57,247 nt of DNA from Candidatus Fermentibacter sp. Its GTDB lineage: Bacteria > Fermentibacterota > Fermentibacteria > Fermentibacterales > Fermentibacteraceae. Location: NCBI GenBank assembly GCA_030373045.1, contig JAUCPW010000070.1, positions 1 to 57,247 on the forward strand, written 5' to 3'. Shown piece after piece: positions 41,534-51,599 of this stretch. A program made the translations under genes and the position numbers. Every line of letters starts with the position of its first letter. Position 1 is the first letter of the stretch. The notes under the pieces were generated by a model. It saw nothing but the letters and a program-made list of their open reading frames with translations. It did no database searches and was not told the origin of the DNA.

Positions 41534-42769
41534 CTATGCGAAGAGGATCCTGCAGTACTTCTTCTTGCCTACCCTCAGGAGGATCGAGTTCCCCTCCGCG
41601 CACGAAGGATCGATCCGGGCGTCGGGGTCCGTCACCGGCGATCCGCCTGCGCTCAGGCCGTTCTGCTTCGCGAGCCTCCTGACCTCCGTGCGGCTGGGGC
41701 AGAGCCCCGAAGCCACGAAGATGTCCGTGTAGGAGAGCGTACGATCCGAGAGGCCAGCGAGAGGGATCTCGAACGTTGGCACCGATCCGATGTCGCCCGA
41801 CCCGACGAAGAGGGCCCTGGCCGCATCCCTGGCCCTGTCGGCCTCGGCCGTGCCGTGGGCGATGGCGGTCGCCTCCCATGCAAGCCTGCTCTTGGCCTCG
41901 TTGACCTCCTCTCCCTTCAGAGCGGCGTAGCCCTCGATCTCTGCGACAGGGAGGAACGTGTAGAGCTTCAGGAAGCAGGCCGCGTCCCTGTCGTCGACGT
42001 TCATCCAGAACTGGTAGTAGTCGTAGGGCGACGTCATGGCGGGGTCGAGCCAGACCGCCCCTCCGGGCATGGACTTGCTCATCTTCTCGCCGGTGGATGA
42101 CGTCACGAGCGGGCATGTGAGGCCGTAGGCCTCCCCGCCCTCGGTCCTCCGCACTAGCTCGATCCCGGCCACGATGTTCCCCCACTGGTCCGCGCCGCCT
42201 ATCTCGAGCGTGCATCCGCGGCTCCTGTAGAGGTGGAGGAAGTCATACGCCTGCAGGAGCATGTAGTTGAATTCGAGGAAGGACAGACCGCGTTCCAGTC
42301 GGGCCTTCACCGAGTCGGCCGTCAGCATGCGGTTCACGCTGAAGTGCCTGCCGGTATCCCTCAGGAAGTCGATGTAGCCCAGCTTCCCGAGCCAGTCGGA
42401 ATTGTTGAGGAGCTCGGCATCGCAGGGTCCGCGCCCGAACGAGAGGAATCTGCGGAGCTGGGTCGAGATCGAACCGGCCCAGGAATCGATCGTCTCCCGC
42501 TCCTCCAGCGTGCGCTCGGTGCTCCTGCCGGTGGGATCACCGACCAGGGCCGTGGCGCCGCCGACGAGTATCAGGGGCTTGTGTCCGGCCTTCTGGAGCC
42601 AGGATGCGGCCATCAGGGGGACCAGGTGCCCTAGATGGAGGCTCGGGGCAGTGGCGTCGAATCCGACGTAGAACACGAGCTTCCCGCCCGAAAGGAGCCT
42701 TCCGAGGCTCTCCTCGTCGGTCATCTGGTATACGAGCCCGCGTTCGTCGAGCGTTCTCAGCACGTCCAA
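41534..42769 (-). CDS. tyrS: Tyrosyl-tRNA synthetase
   Basis: A 411-residue class I synthetase. The HIGH-type motif is HLGHLVP near residue 43, GGADQWGNI near 187 identifies tyrosyl over tryptophanyl specificity, and KMSKS is near residue 229. A C-terminal S4-type RNA-binding domain follows (DRTLSYTDIFVASGLCPS onward). TTG 42769 is chosen: GGAGG lies six bases upstream; longer frames lack support. A near-consensus promoter precedes it at 42800-42828. It diverges from upp. Confidence 0.96.
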   Translation of the reverse strand: MDVLRTLDERGLVYQMTDEESLGRLLSGGKLVFYVGFDATAPSLHLGHLVPLMAASWLQKAGHKPLILVGGATALVGDPTGRSTERTLEERETIDSWAGSISTQLRRFLSFGRGPCDAELLNNSDWLGKLGYIDFLRDTGRHFSVNRMLTADSVKARLERGLSFLEFNYMLLQAYDFLHLYRSRGCTLEIGGADQWGNIVAGIELVRRTEGGEAYGLTCPLVTSSTGEKMSKSMPGGAVWLDPAMTSPYDYYQFWMNVDDRDAACFLKLYTFLPVAEIEGYAALKGEEVNEAKSRLAWEATAIAHGTAEADRARDAARALFVGSGDIGSVPTFEIPLAGLSDRTLSYTDIFVASGLCPSRTEVRRLAKQNGLSAGGSPVTDPDARIDPSCAEGNSILLRVGKKKYCRILFA

Positions 42770-42799
42770 GAGGCACCTCCATCTCTTCGCGACTGGCGG

Positions 42800-42828
42800 A
42801 CAGTACGGACAGGTCGATATGTTGTCAA
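42800..42828 (-). promoter_or_regulatory. Promoter of tyrS
   Basis: On the - strand, consensus TTGACA (42823-42828) is followed after 17 bases by TACTGT (42800-42805). Predicted transcription begins near 42793, leaving about 24 bases of leader before the tyrS TTG. That is too short for a T-box riboswitch. Confidence 0.65.
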
Positions 42829-42834
42829 CGGACT

Positions 42835-42850
42835 GGGCTCCCCGGAGCCC
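42835..42850. repeat. Palindrome upstream of upp
   Basis: GGGCTCC (42835-42841) and GGAGCCC (42844-42850) pair around CC, 16 bases before the upp ATG. It could fold in the upp leader; no regulator is known. Confidence 0.4.
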
Positions 42851-42866
42851 GTGACGGGAGGACGGG

Positions 42867-43502
42867 ATGCACATCGTCGAGATGGAACACCCCCTTGCGA
42901 GGGACATCCTCTGCAGGCTCAGGGACGAGAGGACGGGACCCGGGGCCTTCCGGTCCCTGTCGCGCGCCATGGGCCACCTCCTCGCCGTGGAGTGCACCAG
43001 GAGGCTCGGAACCTCGCCTATCCAGGTGAAGACGCCCCTGGAGGAGACCTTCGGCGAGCTGTGCACGATGCCCCCCGTGCTCCTTCCCGTCCTCAGGGCC
43101 GGCATGGGTCTGCTGCCGGCATTCCAGGACCTTCTTCCGGGCTCTCCGGTGGGTTTCGTGGCGGTGAGGCGCGACGAGACCACTGCGAAACCGCTCTGGT
43201 TCTACGACTCGGTCCCTCCGCTCGAGGGCAGGCAGGTGATCGTGCTCGATCCGATGCTCGCCACCGGGGGAACCTCCGGGGCCGTGGTGGAGTACGTATT
43301 CGGAAGAGGCGCGGCAGAAGTCACCCTCGCATGCGTGGTGGCCGCGCCGGAAGGGGTTGCGGAGCTCTGCAGGTTCGACGGGCTCCTCATCATCGCGGCG
43401 GCGGTCGACCGCGAACTGGACGACAGATGGTACATCCTCCCAGGTCTCGGCGACTACGGGGACAGGCTCTTCGGAGAGGGCTCCCCGGAACCCGGGCCCT
43501 AG
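42867..43502 (+). CDS. upp: Uracil phosphoribosyltransferase
   Basis: A 211-residue enzyme making UMP from uracil and PRPP in pyrimidine salvage. PVLRAGMGLLP, the PRPP-binding loop VLDPMLATGGT and the C-terminal uracil-binding segment YILPGLGDYGDR are present. Length is normal (about 208). ATG 42867 has GGGAGG upstream. It is divergent from tyrS and followed after 12 bases by the M23 peptidase gene. Confidence 0.95.
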   Translation: MHIVEMEHPLARDILCRLRDERTGPGAFRSLSRAMGHLLAVECTRRLGTSPIQVKTPLEETFGELCTMPPVLLPVLRAGMGLLPAFQDLLPGSPVGFVAVRRDETTAKPLWFYDSVPPLEGRQVIVLDPMLATGGTSGAVVEYVFGRGAAEVTLACVVAAPEGVAELCRFDGLLIIAAAVDRELDDRWYILPGLGDYGDRLFGEGSPEPGP

Positions 43503-43514
43503 CCTCATAAAGTC

Positions 43515-44903
43515 TTGCCGAGCCTGTTCCGTCTGAGGAAGAGGATAATCCTCGCCGTGGCGGCCGGCATAGCGGCCACCCTGTTCTTCATGGAGCCGCC
43601 CGCCTGGAATTCCGGACCGGCCTGGAGCTTCTGCGACGACCGGGTGAGGCTCTGCCGCATGGTCGACTCCCTCGGGGCGATACTCGCGGATACCCTCCAG
43701 GTCAGGGTGACCACGATAGGTGACGGCTTCCTCGGCGGAGCCCTGTGGGACGTGGGCGTGACCGGCGACGACTATGTGGATGTCTGCACCGTGCTGAGGG
43801 ACAGCCTGGGCTGGTCCGTGCAGCACGCCGGCGACACGATTGAGGCTTCCTTCACCCGCGGGCGGCTCGTCGAGGTAAGAGCCCTGCCGCGGGGCGGCAG
43901 GGGCTTCTACTCGATCCTCTTCGGCGCCGGGGGCGGCCCGGAATCCTGGCAGTACGTCAGGCAGGAGGAGTGGACGAGGATCAGAGCCGTGTCCTGCACG
44001 GTCACCAGCACCGTCTGGCAGAGCCTGTGGGACGGCGCCCTGCCGGAGGACCTCACTCCCAGCGGTTCGATCATCACCGACAGGGACTCCTCCAGGGCCT
44101 GGGCGTACATCTCCGAGCTGCAGCACGAGCTGACCGACAGGCTGCTGGCATACGACATCGACTTCTACTACGACGTCCAGTCCGGCGACAGGGTCTTCAT
44201 CCTCCTCGAGGAGGTCAGGTACCCCGACGCCTCGGAGACCGGCTTCAGGCGCATCATAGCGGTCAAGTACGCCTTCGCCGCCGGGAGGACCATCGAGGTC
44301 TTCCCGTTCTACCACGTCCCCGACTCGTCGGACGTCGCCGTCCTCGACCACTACCACCGCGACGGGGCATCGATCCGGACCATGTTCCTCAAGATGCCCG
44401 TGCCGTTCGGCCGGATCAGCTCTCCCTTCTCCGGGTCGAGGCTCCATCCCGTCCTGGGCTACAGCAGGGCCCACAACGGAACCGACTACGCGGCTCCGGA
44501 AGGCACCGAGATCTACGCGGTCGGCGACGGGGTCATCACGGTGAGGCAGTCGAGCGGCGGTTACGGCAACCTCGTCAGGATCAGGCACGGCAACGGCTAC
44601 GAGACGGGGTACGGCCACATGAGTTCGTTCGCCGCCGGGCAGTCGGTGGGGACCTACGTGAGGCAGGGCGAGATCATCGGCTATGTGGGCTCCACGGGGC
44701 TCTCCACGGGCCCCCACGTCCATTTCGAGATGAAGAGGAACGGGACGTACGTGAACCCTTCCGAGGAGATCCTGCCGCCGGTCGACCCACTCGAGGGCGC
44801 CGAACTCGAGGCGTTCCAGGCCGGAGTCACGGCTATCGAAGCCTGCTGGGCCCGTATGTCGGACGATCTCCCCCCTCCTCCGGAGGAGCCAGTTGCCCCC
44901 TGA
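43515..44903 (+). CDS. M23-family metallopeptidase
   Basis: A 462-residue exported endopeptidase. It has an N-terminal hydrophobic anchor (about 10-25), a region with OapA/LysM-like features unclear, and a C-terminal lysostaphin-type M23 domain from about 290. Zinc ligands are H320 and D324 (HNGTDY) and H401/H403 (HVHFE), so it is predicted active. Such enzymes cleave peptidoglycan peptides during growth and division. TTG 43515 is the likely start. Its end overlaps mfd by 11 bases. Confidence 0.9.
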   Translation: MPSLFRLRKRIILAVAAGIAATLFFMEPPAWNSGPAWSFCDDRVRLCRMVDSLGAILADTLQVRVTTIGDGFLGGALWDVGVTGDDYVDVCTVLRDSLGWSVQHAGDTIEASFTRGRLVEVRALPRGGRGFYSILFGAGGGPESWQYVRQEEWTRIRAVSCTVTSTVWQSLWDGALPEDLTPSGSIITDRDSSRAWAYISELQHELTDRLLAYDIDFYYDVQSGDRVFILLEEVRYPDASETGFRRIIAVKYAFAAGRTIEVFPFYHVPDSSDVAVLDHYHRDGASIRTMFLKMPVPFGRISSPFSGSRLHPVLGYSRAHNGTDYAAPEGTEIYAVGDGVITVRQSSGGYGNLVRIRHGNGYETGYGHMSSFAAGQSVGTYVRQGEIIGYVGSTGLSTGPHVHFEMKRNGTYVNPSEEILPPVDPLEGAELEAFQAGVTAIEACWARMSDDLPPPPEEPVAP

Positions 44904-47900
44904 GGATCGCGCCCCCGGAGGATGGCTGGCCGACGAGCTCTACTGGGACGGGGTCTTCTCCTCCCTGCTCGACCGTGTGTCCACCCTCAGGACCACCCGC
45001 TCGGGAGGGCTGGGTGGCGCCGCCCGGAGCCTGGCTATCGCATCGGTCCACAGGCTGGCAGGCCCCACGGTCGTGGTCGCGCCTTCCCCGCGTGAAGCCG
45101 AGAGCCTGCGGGACGATCTCCGGGCCATAACAGGGGAGGTCCTGTACTTCCCCCAGTACGACATGCTCCCCTACGAGGGCGAACCCGCCCATCCAGGAGT
45201 CGTCGCGGACAGGGTCGAGTGCATGGCCGGGCTCTCATCCGGCAGGGCCGGGACGATAGTCGTCGTCCCCGCCCAGGCCCTCGTCAAGAAGATCCCGCCC
45301 CCCGCCCGCTTCGAGCGCCTCAGGGTCTACAGGGGCATGCAGATCGAGATGAACGCCCTCGGGAGCTGGCTGGTCTCCGCCGGCTACGCCCGCGAGGACT
45401 CGGTCTACGAGCAGGGCAGGTGGGCGCTCCGCGGAGGAGTGATCGACGTCGGCTCGTTCGGCCTGGACAACCCCGTCAGACTCGAGTTCGCGGGGGACGA
45501 GGTCGAGTCCCTGCGGATCTTCGACCAGAGGTCCCAGAGGAGCATCAGGGAGGTCCAGTCGGTGACGCTCCTCCCGGCCAGGGAGGTGTTCCTCCCCCCC
45601 GAGGCATGGGACGCCGCTCTGGAGAGGCTGGGCGATGGACACGTCCTGGAGCCGCTCCTGATGAGCTCGACCAGCTTTCCCGGCATCGAGCACCATCTCC
45701 CGGTCTTCATGGACGGGCTTTCGTCGCTCCTCGACTACCTGCCCTCGATCGGCACCGTCGTCCTGGTCGAGCCGGACAGGATCCGCGAATCGATGGAATC
45801 CTCGCACGCCGTCCTGCGGGAGTCGTTCCCCGGGAGCCTGCCCTTCGGGTTCGGAGACCAGTTCTTCGAGCCGGACCAGGTGCTCGCGGCACTGGCGGCC
45901 TGCCCCAGGTCGCTCGTGATGGAGCTGGCTCCCTCCTCCGACGTCGACTGCTACACGCACACCATGCCGCAGGAGAGCTTCCTGGGCCATCCCGAGGAGA
46001 TGATGCGGCTCTTCGCCCAGTGGAGGTCGGAGGGATACAGGATCGGGATCTGCTGCGACACGCCTGCCGAGGCCGAGACCTTCCGCTCCCTCCTGCCGCC
46101 TGCGCTGGAGTCCTCCGTGTCCGTGGACGTGGCCTCCCTCTCCGAGGGTTTCAGGATGCCGGAGGAGAGGATTGCGGTGCTCGTCGAACGGCGGCTGCTC
46201 TCGGGCAGGCGGAGGCCCGGCATCGTGAGGCGCTTCAGGGGCGGCGAGGCGGTTTCGTCGGTCGACGATCTCCCGCCGGGGAGCCTCGTGGTCCACAGGC
46301 AGTACGGCGTCGGGCTGTTCAGGGGCCTTGAGAGGGTGGAGTCCGGAGGAGAAATCCTGGACTGCCTGGCCATCGAGTATGCCGACGGCGACAGGCTGCT
46401 CATCCCGGTCTCCGAGGTCGGTCAGGTCCACAGGTACATGGTCCCCGGCGATGCCTCCCCGCAGCTCGACAGGATCGGTACCGGCCAGTGGAACGCGAAG
46501 GTCTCGAGGGCGAGGGCCCGCGCGGGCGAGATCGCCGGCAGGCTCGCAGTGATCTATGCGGAGCGGATGGCCAGGAGGCGCGAACCCCTAGGCCCGGCCG
46601 GACACCTGATGGAGACCCTGGAGAGGACCTTCCCCTTCGAGGAGACGCCCGACCAGCAGGAGGCCATCGACAGGACGAAACGGGACTTCCTCTCCGACAC
46701 GCCCATGGACAGGCTGGTCTGCGGCGACGTCGGGTACGGCAAGACGGAGGTGGCGCTCCGTGCGGCGTTCAGGATGGCCGAGGCCGGGAGGCAGGTGGCC
46801 GTGATGGTGCCCACCACGATCCTCGCAGAGCAGCATTACCAGACCTTCCGCGACAGGCTGGCCGAGTTCCCGGTGAAGGTGGCCTGCCTGAGCCGTTTCC
46901 AGGACAGGGAGACCAGGCGGAAGGTGCTCGAGGAACTGGCGGAAGGCACGGCCGGCATAGTGATCGGGACCCACATGCTGCTTTCGAAGGACGTGCGCTT
47001 CAACAGGCTGGGGCTCGTGATAATCGACGAGGAGCACCGGTTCGGGGTCAGACAGAAGGAATACCTCAGGGAGATGAGGACCTCGGTGGACACCCTCTCG
47101 ATGACCGCTACTCCGATCCCCAGGACGCTGCACATGGCCCTCTCGGGCTTCAGGGACATCTCCATCATCGCCACCCCGCCGCGCGACAGGTACCCCATCC
47201 ACACCGAGCTCGTCACCTTCAACCGAAGGGTGATACAGACGGCCATCCAGCGGGAGCTGGAGCGCGAAGGGCAGGTCTTCTTCGTCCACAACCGGATCCA
47301 CACCCTCGAGAAGGTGCGGGCCGAACTCGCGGGCTTCCTGGGGGGCGTCAGGATCGCCACGGCCCACGGCCAGATGAAGCCCGAGCAGCTCGAGGACGTG
47401 ATGTCCTCCTTCATGCAGGGAGACTGCGACGTGCTCCTGTCGACCGCGATCATCGAATCCGGCCTCGACCTGCCGAGGGTGAACACCATCTTCATAGACA
47501 ACGCCCACACGTTCGGGATGGCCGACCTCTACCAGCTCAGGGGGCGCGTCGGGAGGAGCTACCTCCGCGCATACTGCTACCTGATCCATCCAGCCGGCAG
47601 GGCCGGCATGAGCCCGGAGGCCCGCAACAGGCTCGAGTCGATCCAGAGGTTCACCGAGCTGGGGTCCGGATGGCACATGGCCATGAGGGACCTCGAGATA
47701 AGGGGTGCGGGCGAGTTCCTGGGGGCGCGGCAGCACGGCCACATCGAATCCATAGGGTACTCGATGTTCGAGTCCCTCATACGTGAGGAGGCCGAGAGGC
47801 TTTCGGGATCGGCCGGGGATGCCGTGCAGCAGGTCAGGATCGAGCTCCCCATGGAGGCCTTCCTGCCCGAGGACTACATGCCGGACGTCGTCGAGAGGGT

Positions 47901-48255
47901 GCGCCTCTACAGGTACGTCTGGAGGGCCGGGAGCGAGTCGGAGATAGAGGACTGGAAGGGCTTCGTGAGGGACAGGTTCGGCGACCCTCCGGAGCAGGTG
48001 GTGAACTGCGCGGAGAGGGCGAGGATCCATCTCCTGGCTCGCGGCGCGGGCGCGGAGGAAGTGATCGGGAGCGGCAGGTCGGTGCGCATCGTCCTCGGCC
48101 CCGGGAGGGGCGCCCAGGCCTCGAAGGCGCTCTCCGGGAGACCCGGCCTCTCCATAAGGCATGAGAAGACCGGCAGGATGGTCATCGGGATCGACTGCGC
48201 CGGCCCCGGAGAGACGACCGGGTCGGTGACCTCCATATTGCGGCTGCTCGCCTGA
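44893..48255 (+). CDS. mfd: Transcription-repair coupling factor Mfd
   Basis: A 1120-residue DNA translocase that removes stalled RNA polymerase and recruits UvrA. Domains in order: UvrB-like N terminus, RNA-polymerase-interacting CarD-like domain of about 460-530 (PPGSLVVHRQYGVGLF), SF2 motor with Walker A GDVGYGKTE at about 611, DEEH, QLRGRVGRS and a C-terminal TRCF domain. Length is near E. coli Mfd (1148). TTG 44893 overlaps the M23 gene. Confidence 0.97.
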   Translation: MPPEDRAPGGWLADELYWDGVFSSLLDRVSTLRTTRSGGLGGAARSLAIASVHRLAGPTVVVAPSPREAESLRDDLRAITGEVLYFPQYDMLPYEGEPAHPGVVADRVECMAGLSSGRAGTIVVVPAQALVKKIPPPARFERLRVYRGMQIEMNALGSWLVSAGYAREDSVYEQGRWALRGGVIDVGSFGLDNPVRLEFAGDEVESLRIFDQRSQRSIREVQSVTLLPAREVFLPPEAWDAALERLGDGHVLEPLLMSSTSFPGIEHHLPVFMDGLSSLLDYLPSIGTVVLVEPDRIRESMESSHAVLRESFPGSLPFGFGDQFFEPDQVLAALAACPRSLVMELAPSSDVDCYTHTMPQESFLGHPEEMMRLFAQWRSEGYRIGICCDTPAEAETFRSLLPPALESSVSVDVASLSEGFRMPEERIAVLVERRLLSGRRRPGIVRRFRGGEAVSSVDDLPPGSLVVHRQYGVGLFRGLERVESGGEILDCLAIEYADGDRLLIPVSEVGQVHRYMVPGDASPQLDRIGTGQWNAKVSRARARAGEIAGRLAVIYAERMARRREPLGPAGHLMETLERTFPFEETPDQQEAIDRTKRDFLSDTPMDRLVCGDVGYGKTEVALRAAFRMAEAGRQVAVMVPTTILAEQHYQTFRDRLAEFPVKVACLSRFQDRETRRKVLEELAEGTAGIVIGTHMLLSKDVRFNRLGLVIIDEEHRFGVRQKEYLREMRTSVDTLSMTATPIPRTLHMALSGFRDISIIATPPRDRYPIHTELVTFNRRVIQTAIQRELEREGQVFFVHNRIHTLEKVRAELAGFLGGVRIATAHGQMKPEQLEDVMSSFMQGDCDVLLSTAIIESGLDLPRVNTIFIDNAHTFGMADLYQLRGRVGRSYLRAYCYLIHPAGRAGMSPEARNRLESIQRFTELGSGWHMAMRDLEIRGAGEFLGARQHGHIESIGYSMFESLIREEAERLSGSAGDAVQQVRIELPMEAFLPEDYMPDVVERVRLYRYVWRAGSESEIEDWKGFVRDRFGDPPEQVVNCAERARIHLLARGAGAEEVIGSGRSVRIVLGPGRGAQASKALSGRPGLSIRHEKTGRMVIGIDCAGPGETTGSVTSILRLLA

Positions 48256-48266
48256 GATGCTATCAA
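48238..48266 (+). promoter_or_regulatory. Possible promoter of parvulin cluster
   Basis: TTGCGG (48238-48243) and TATCAA (48261-48266) are separated by 17 bases at the end of mfd. The next start codon is at 48304. The match is modest. Confidence 0.35.
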
Positions 48267-48303
48267 TACCCGACTACACCCACATTTTCGAGAGGTGACA
48301 CCG

Positions 48304-49911
48304 ATGCGTTATGGAGCGCTGGGTCTTGCGGCCGTCGTCCTCGCAGCCGGATGCGGGTCGAAGCCCGACGTGCTGGCCACAGTGGGCGACAGGCAGATCA
48401 CGGAGCAGGATTTCGAGCAGGCCTTCCAGCGGCTCAGCCCTTCCGAGCAGGTGGAGGTGCTCTCTCCCGGAGGAAGGCTCTCGCTCGTCGAGAGGCTGAT
48501 CGACAAGGACCTCCTCGAGCAGGCCGCGGAGCGCATGGGCGCACCCGGATCGGAATGGTGGGTGTCACTCTACCAGGATGCCGCCCTGTCGGCTTCCTGG
48601 ACGGAGCAGAGGTTCTCCGCCTACATGCAGGAAAACCCCGACATGGAGGACTTCATCGATCTGTCCCGCACGTTCTCCCTGGAAGTGATACTCCTGCCGG
48701 ACAGCATGAGTGCGGTTCACGCACTCGACACATGGGGCTCCCCGGACTTCCCGGCCGGCATGCCCATGGCCCTGGCGCCCTGGAGCACGGACGGTTCGAG
48801 CTACAGGCGCATGGACGGCTACCTCTGGCAGTTCCCGGCGGACATCGAGGAGGCGTTCTCGGGCCATGCCGGAACCGGGCCGTTCATTGCACCCCTCTAC
48901 GGCGCCTGGGCAGTCGCCGAACTCGAGACCGGGCAGGAGGCCCTTCTCGATTCCGTGCCCCCCGAGGTCGCGGTATCGGCATTCCAGAAGGTGCTCAAGT
49001 CGGAACTGGCGCTCGATCCGAGGAGCGCGGCCATCGAGGCTCTCGGCCGCAGGCTCTCGGTCGAAGGCGGCCAGTACGGGATGCCGGACACATCCGGGAT
49101 CGACAGGTCGGAGGTGCTGGCCTTCTACACCGGCGGACAGGTGACGGCAGGCGACATGGTCGATCTGGCAACCCGCACGGGACGCTGGCGTTTCTTCGGC
49201 AACCCCCCCGTCGAGCTTTCGGCGTTCCTGCCGCCGGCCCAGTCGGGAGCCGGCGCCGGCATAGATCTCTGGTATTACGTCGGCTCCGTGGCACAGACCA
49301 GGTGGGCGGCCGCCAGAGCCCGTTCGGAGGGCGTGCCGGATTCGATCCTCGCACCGGTCGCGGCCATGGCTTCGGTCGAGCACCTTCTCCGGCTGAACGT
49401 GCTGGATGCGGTCGAGACGCCCGATTCGGCCGCGGTGATGGCCTGGTACGAATCGAACGAGGCTTCCTACATGATCCCCGAGCGAAGGTCCGCACTGCTG
49501 GCCTACCTCCCGGAGGAGGCGGCCGATTCGGTCGGGACCCCTGATTCCTTCGACGAGCTCTCCCCCTGGACCTTCGTCGACGAATCCGGTTCCCCCGCCC
49601 CCACACCGCCTCAGCCGGCGGAGGCCTTCGGAGCGATCGCGGATGCGGTGTTCTCGCAGTCTCCGGGTGTCGTCTGCGGTCCGCTCGAGATGGGCGTGGA
49701 GGGGGCCAGAGCCTACTTCCAGGTCGTGGAGATCCTGCCCGGGCAGCCCGCCGAACCCGCCGAGATCTGGGGCATCCTGACGGACGACTGCAGGGCCGTG
49801 CGCATCCAGGAGACCTTCGACTCCTTCATGGAGGAACTGGCTGCCGACATGGGTGTAGAGATAGACACTTCCGCGGTCGAGAACGTCGATCCGTGGTCCG
49901 GTTCCTACTGA
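48304..49911 (+). CDS. SurA/PpiC-like lipoprotein
   Basis: A 535-residue lipoprotein with lipobox LAAGC near residue 15. VLATVGDRQITEQDFEQAF at the mature N terminus is the SurA/PpiC chaperone N-terminal pattern. A parvulin-type region near the C terminus (ERRSALLAYLPEEA to VEILPG) is diverged and lacks the usual HIL motif. It probably chaperones envelope proteins. ATG 48304 is preferred over GTG 48295 from GAGAGG spacing. It is first of four tandem genes of related type. Confidence 0.75.
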   Translation: MRYGALGLAAVVLAAGCGSKPDVLATVGDRQITEQDFEQAFQRLSPSEQVEVLSPGGRLSLVERLIDKDLLEQAAERMGAPGSEWWVSLYQDAALSASWTEQRFSAYMQENPDMEDFIDLSRTFSLEVILLPDSMSAVHALDTWGSPDFPAGMPMALAPWSTDGSSYRRMDGYLWQFPADIEEAFSGHAGTGPFIAPLYGAWAVAELETGQEALLDSVPPEVAVSAFQKVLKSELALDPRSAAIEALGRRLSVEGGQYGMPDTSGIDRSEVLAFYTGGQVTAGDMVDLATRTGRWRFFGNPPVELSAFLPPAQSGAGAGIDLWYYVGSVAQTRWAAARARSEGVPDSILAPVAAMASVEHLLRLNVLDAVETPDSAAVMAWYESNEASYMIPERRSALLAYLPEEAADSVGTPDSFDELSPWTFVDESGSPAPTPPQPAEAFGAIADAVFSQSPGVVCGPLEMGVEGARAYFQVVEILPGQPAEPAEIWGILTDDCRAVRIQETFDSFMEELAADMGVEIDTSAVENVDPWSGSY

Positions 49912-49930
49912 AACGAGACGGGGGTTTCCA

Positions 49931-50752
49931 ATGCGATATGCTGTCCTCGCCGCGACGATTCTCATCCTGCTTCCCACGGCGGCCCGGGCCGACGTGCTCG
50001 CCTCTGTCGACGAGTCCACCCTCACATGGGAACAGCTCGTAGCCATGGTGGGCGGGGAGGAGAACCGGCAGTATCTGGCGGTCGGCAGCGAGGCCGAAGC
50101 CGAGGAGATGCTCAGGAGCTGGGTGCGCGAAGAGCTGGTGGTCCGTGCCGCCATGGCCGACGGCATGGATCAGAGGCCCGAGATCGCCTATGCCATCGAC
50201 CAGGCGGTGCGGCAGATCCTTCTGGAGGCCTACCTCGGAGAGCAGACCGCGGACGTGGAGACGTCCCTCCTCACGGTCGAGAACTACGTGTCGGCCTGGA
50301 GGGGCAGTTACGAGATAGAGATCCACGCCAGGCACATACTGCTCCCCGACATGGCGCAGGCTCAGGCTGCCCAGGCCAGGCTGCAGGCGGGCGAGAGCTT
50401 CGACGTCCTGGCCCAGGAGATATCGATCTGCCCCAGCGCAGCCGAGGGCGGCGACCTCGGCTGGCTCCGCCGCGGCCAGGCCGTGCTCGGGTTCGAGGAG
50501 GCCGCCTTCTCCCTGTCCCCGGGTCAGACGAGCGGCATAATCGAGACTTCCATGGGGTTCCACATCATCAAGCTGCTGGAGACCAGGCCCATCGTGCCGG
50601 CCCCGTCCGACGAGGAGATCTTCCAGCTCGCAGGTGACGAGCTCATGATGGACGCACAGGAAACAGCCGTCATGACCCTGCTCGACTCCCTCGAGACCCT
50701 CCATGCCGTTTCGGTATATCCGGAGAGACTGCTTGAGCACGTCAGCCAGTGA
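49931..50752 (+). CDS. Parvulin-type peptidyl-prolyl isomerase
   Basis: A 273-residue exported protein with a cleavable signal (LILLPTAARA). A helical chaperone region follows, then one canonical parvulin domain of about 130-235: ARHILLPDM, ISICPSAAEGGDLGWLRRGQ, FEEAAFSL and SMGFHIIKLLE. It should catalyse proline isomerisation in periplasmic clients. It lies 19 bases after the previous gene and overlaps the next by 20 bases. Confidence 0.9.
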   Translation: MRYAVLAATILILLPTAARADVLASVDESTLTWEQLVAMVGGEENRQYLAVGSEAEAEEMLRSWVREELVVRAAMADGMDQRPEIAYAIDQAVRQILLEAYLGEQTADVETSLLTVENYVSAWRGSYEIEIHARHILLPDMAQAQAAQARLQAGESFDVLAQEISICPSAAEGGDLGWLRRGQAVLGFEEAAFSLSPGQTSGIIETSMGFHIIKLLETRPIVPAPSDEEIFQLAGDELMMDAQETAVMTLLDSLETLHAVSVYPERLLEHVSQ

Positions 50753-51599
50753 GCCCGGCAACGGTGCCGGGACCGGCAGGCTGCTGCCGGCGGTCGCGGT
50801 GGCCGTCTCCGTCATGGTCATCCTGGGGGCCTTCCTTCTCGCAGGCCGGTCCGCCGCCGTCGACGACGGGATGCCGGCCACCGGTGGAGGCGGCGCCGAT
50901 CCTGATCGCCATGTGGCCGCGAGCGTCGGTGACAGGTGCCTCTATGCCGACGAGATAAGCCTTGTCGGAGCCGGGCCCGGGCCCGAATCGTGGGTCGAGG
51001 ACGAGCTGCTTGCCCAGCTCGCGGTCGAATCGGGCCTCGAGGATCCTGTGGTCTCCGGGTTCATCCAGCGCAGGGCCAGACAGCTCTATCTCCGCGACCT
51101 GATCCTCGAGTCGGCCCTGGCGTCGGTGGAGGAGCCCACGGCCGACGAGGTGATGGCCCTCATGCGCACCGACAGCCTGCTGTACCTCGTCGAGAGGCAC
51201 TACTTCGAGATACTGACCGCCGACAGCCTCGCGGCGGAATCGCTCCGGGCAAGGATCTCGGCCGGTCAGAGCTTCCAGGTGACGGCCGAGAACCTCTCCC
51301 TGGGCCAGAAGGCTGCAATCGGCGGTGACATGGGGTTCATGGTAGGGGGCGAACTCACGGGCAGGGGCTTTCCGGCCGTCACGGGCCGCCTGGAGGGACT
51401 GGGCGGAGTGGTGGGCTCCGATCTCGGATGGCACATCTTCCTGGTGACCGAGACGAGGCCGCTGACGGACACGGCCAGGGTTGTACAGAGCCTGTCCCAG
51501 GTGATGCTCGAACAGGGGCGGCTCGCCGTGGTGGACAGCCTCCTGGACGCCGCCAGGGCAGTCAGGGAAGTAGAGGTCGATGAGTCATGCTGGCGCTGA
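50733..51599 (+). CDS. Membrane-anchored parvulin-like protein
   Basis: A 288-residue protein with a single N-terminal membrane helix (LLPAVAVAVSVMVILGAFLL) and a diverged parvulin domain (RHYFEILTADS, GGDMGFMVGGEL, DLGWHIFLVTETRPL). The canonical HIL is replaced, so catalysis is doubtful and a chaperone role more likely. TTG 50733 is chosen for GGAGAG spacing. It overlaps the genes on both sides. Confidence 0.78.
   Translation: MSTSASEPGNGAGTGRLLPAVAVAVSVMVILGAFLLAGRSAAVDDGMPATGGGGADPDRHVAASVGDRCLYADEISLVGAGPGPESWVEDELLAQLAVESGLEDPVVSGFIQRRARQLYLRDLILESALASVEEPTADEVMALMRTDSLLYLVERHYFEILTADSLAAESLRARISAGQSFQVTAENLSLGQKAAIGGDMGFMVGGELTGRGFPAVTGRLEGLGGVVGSDLGWHIFLVTETRPLTDTARVVQSLSQVMLEQGRLAVVDSLLDAARAVREVEVDESCWR

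Noticed and set aside
42770-42793. T-box or other riboswitch upstream of tyrS
   Set aside because: The predicted leader is only about 24 bases, too short for a T-box.
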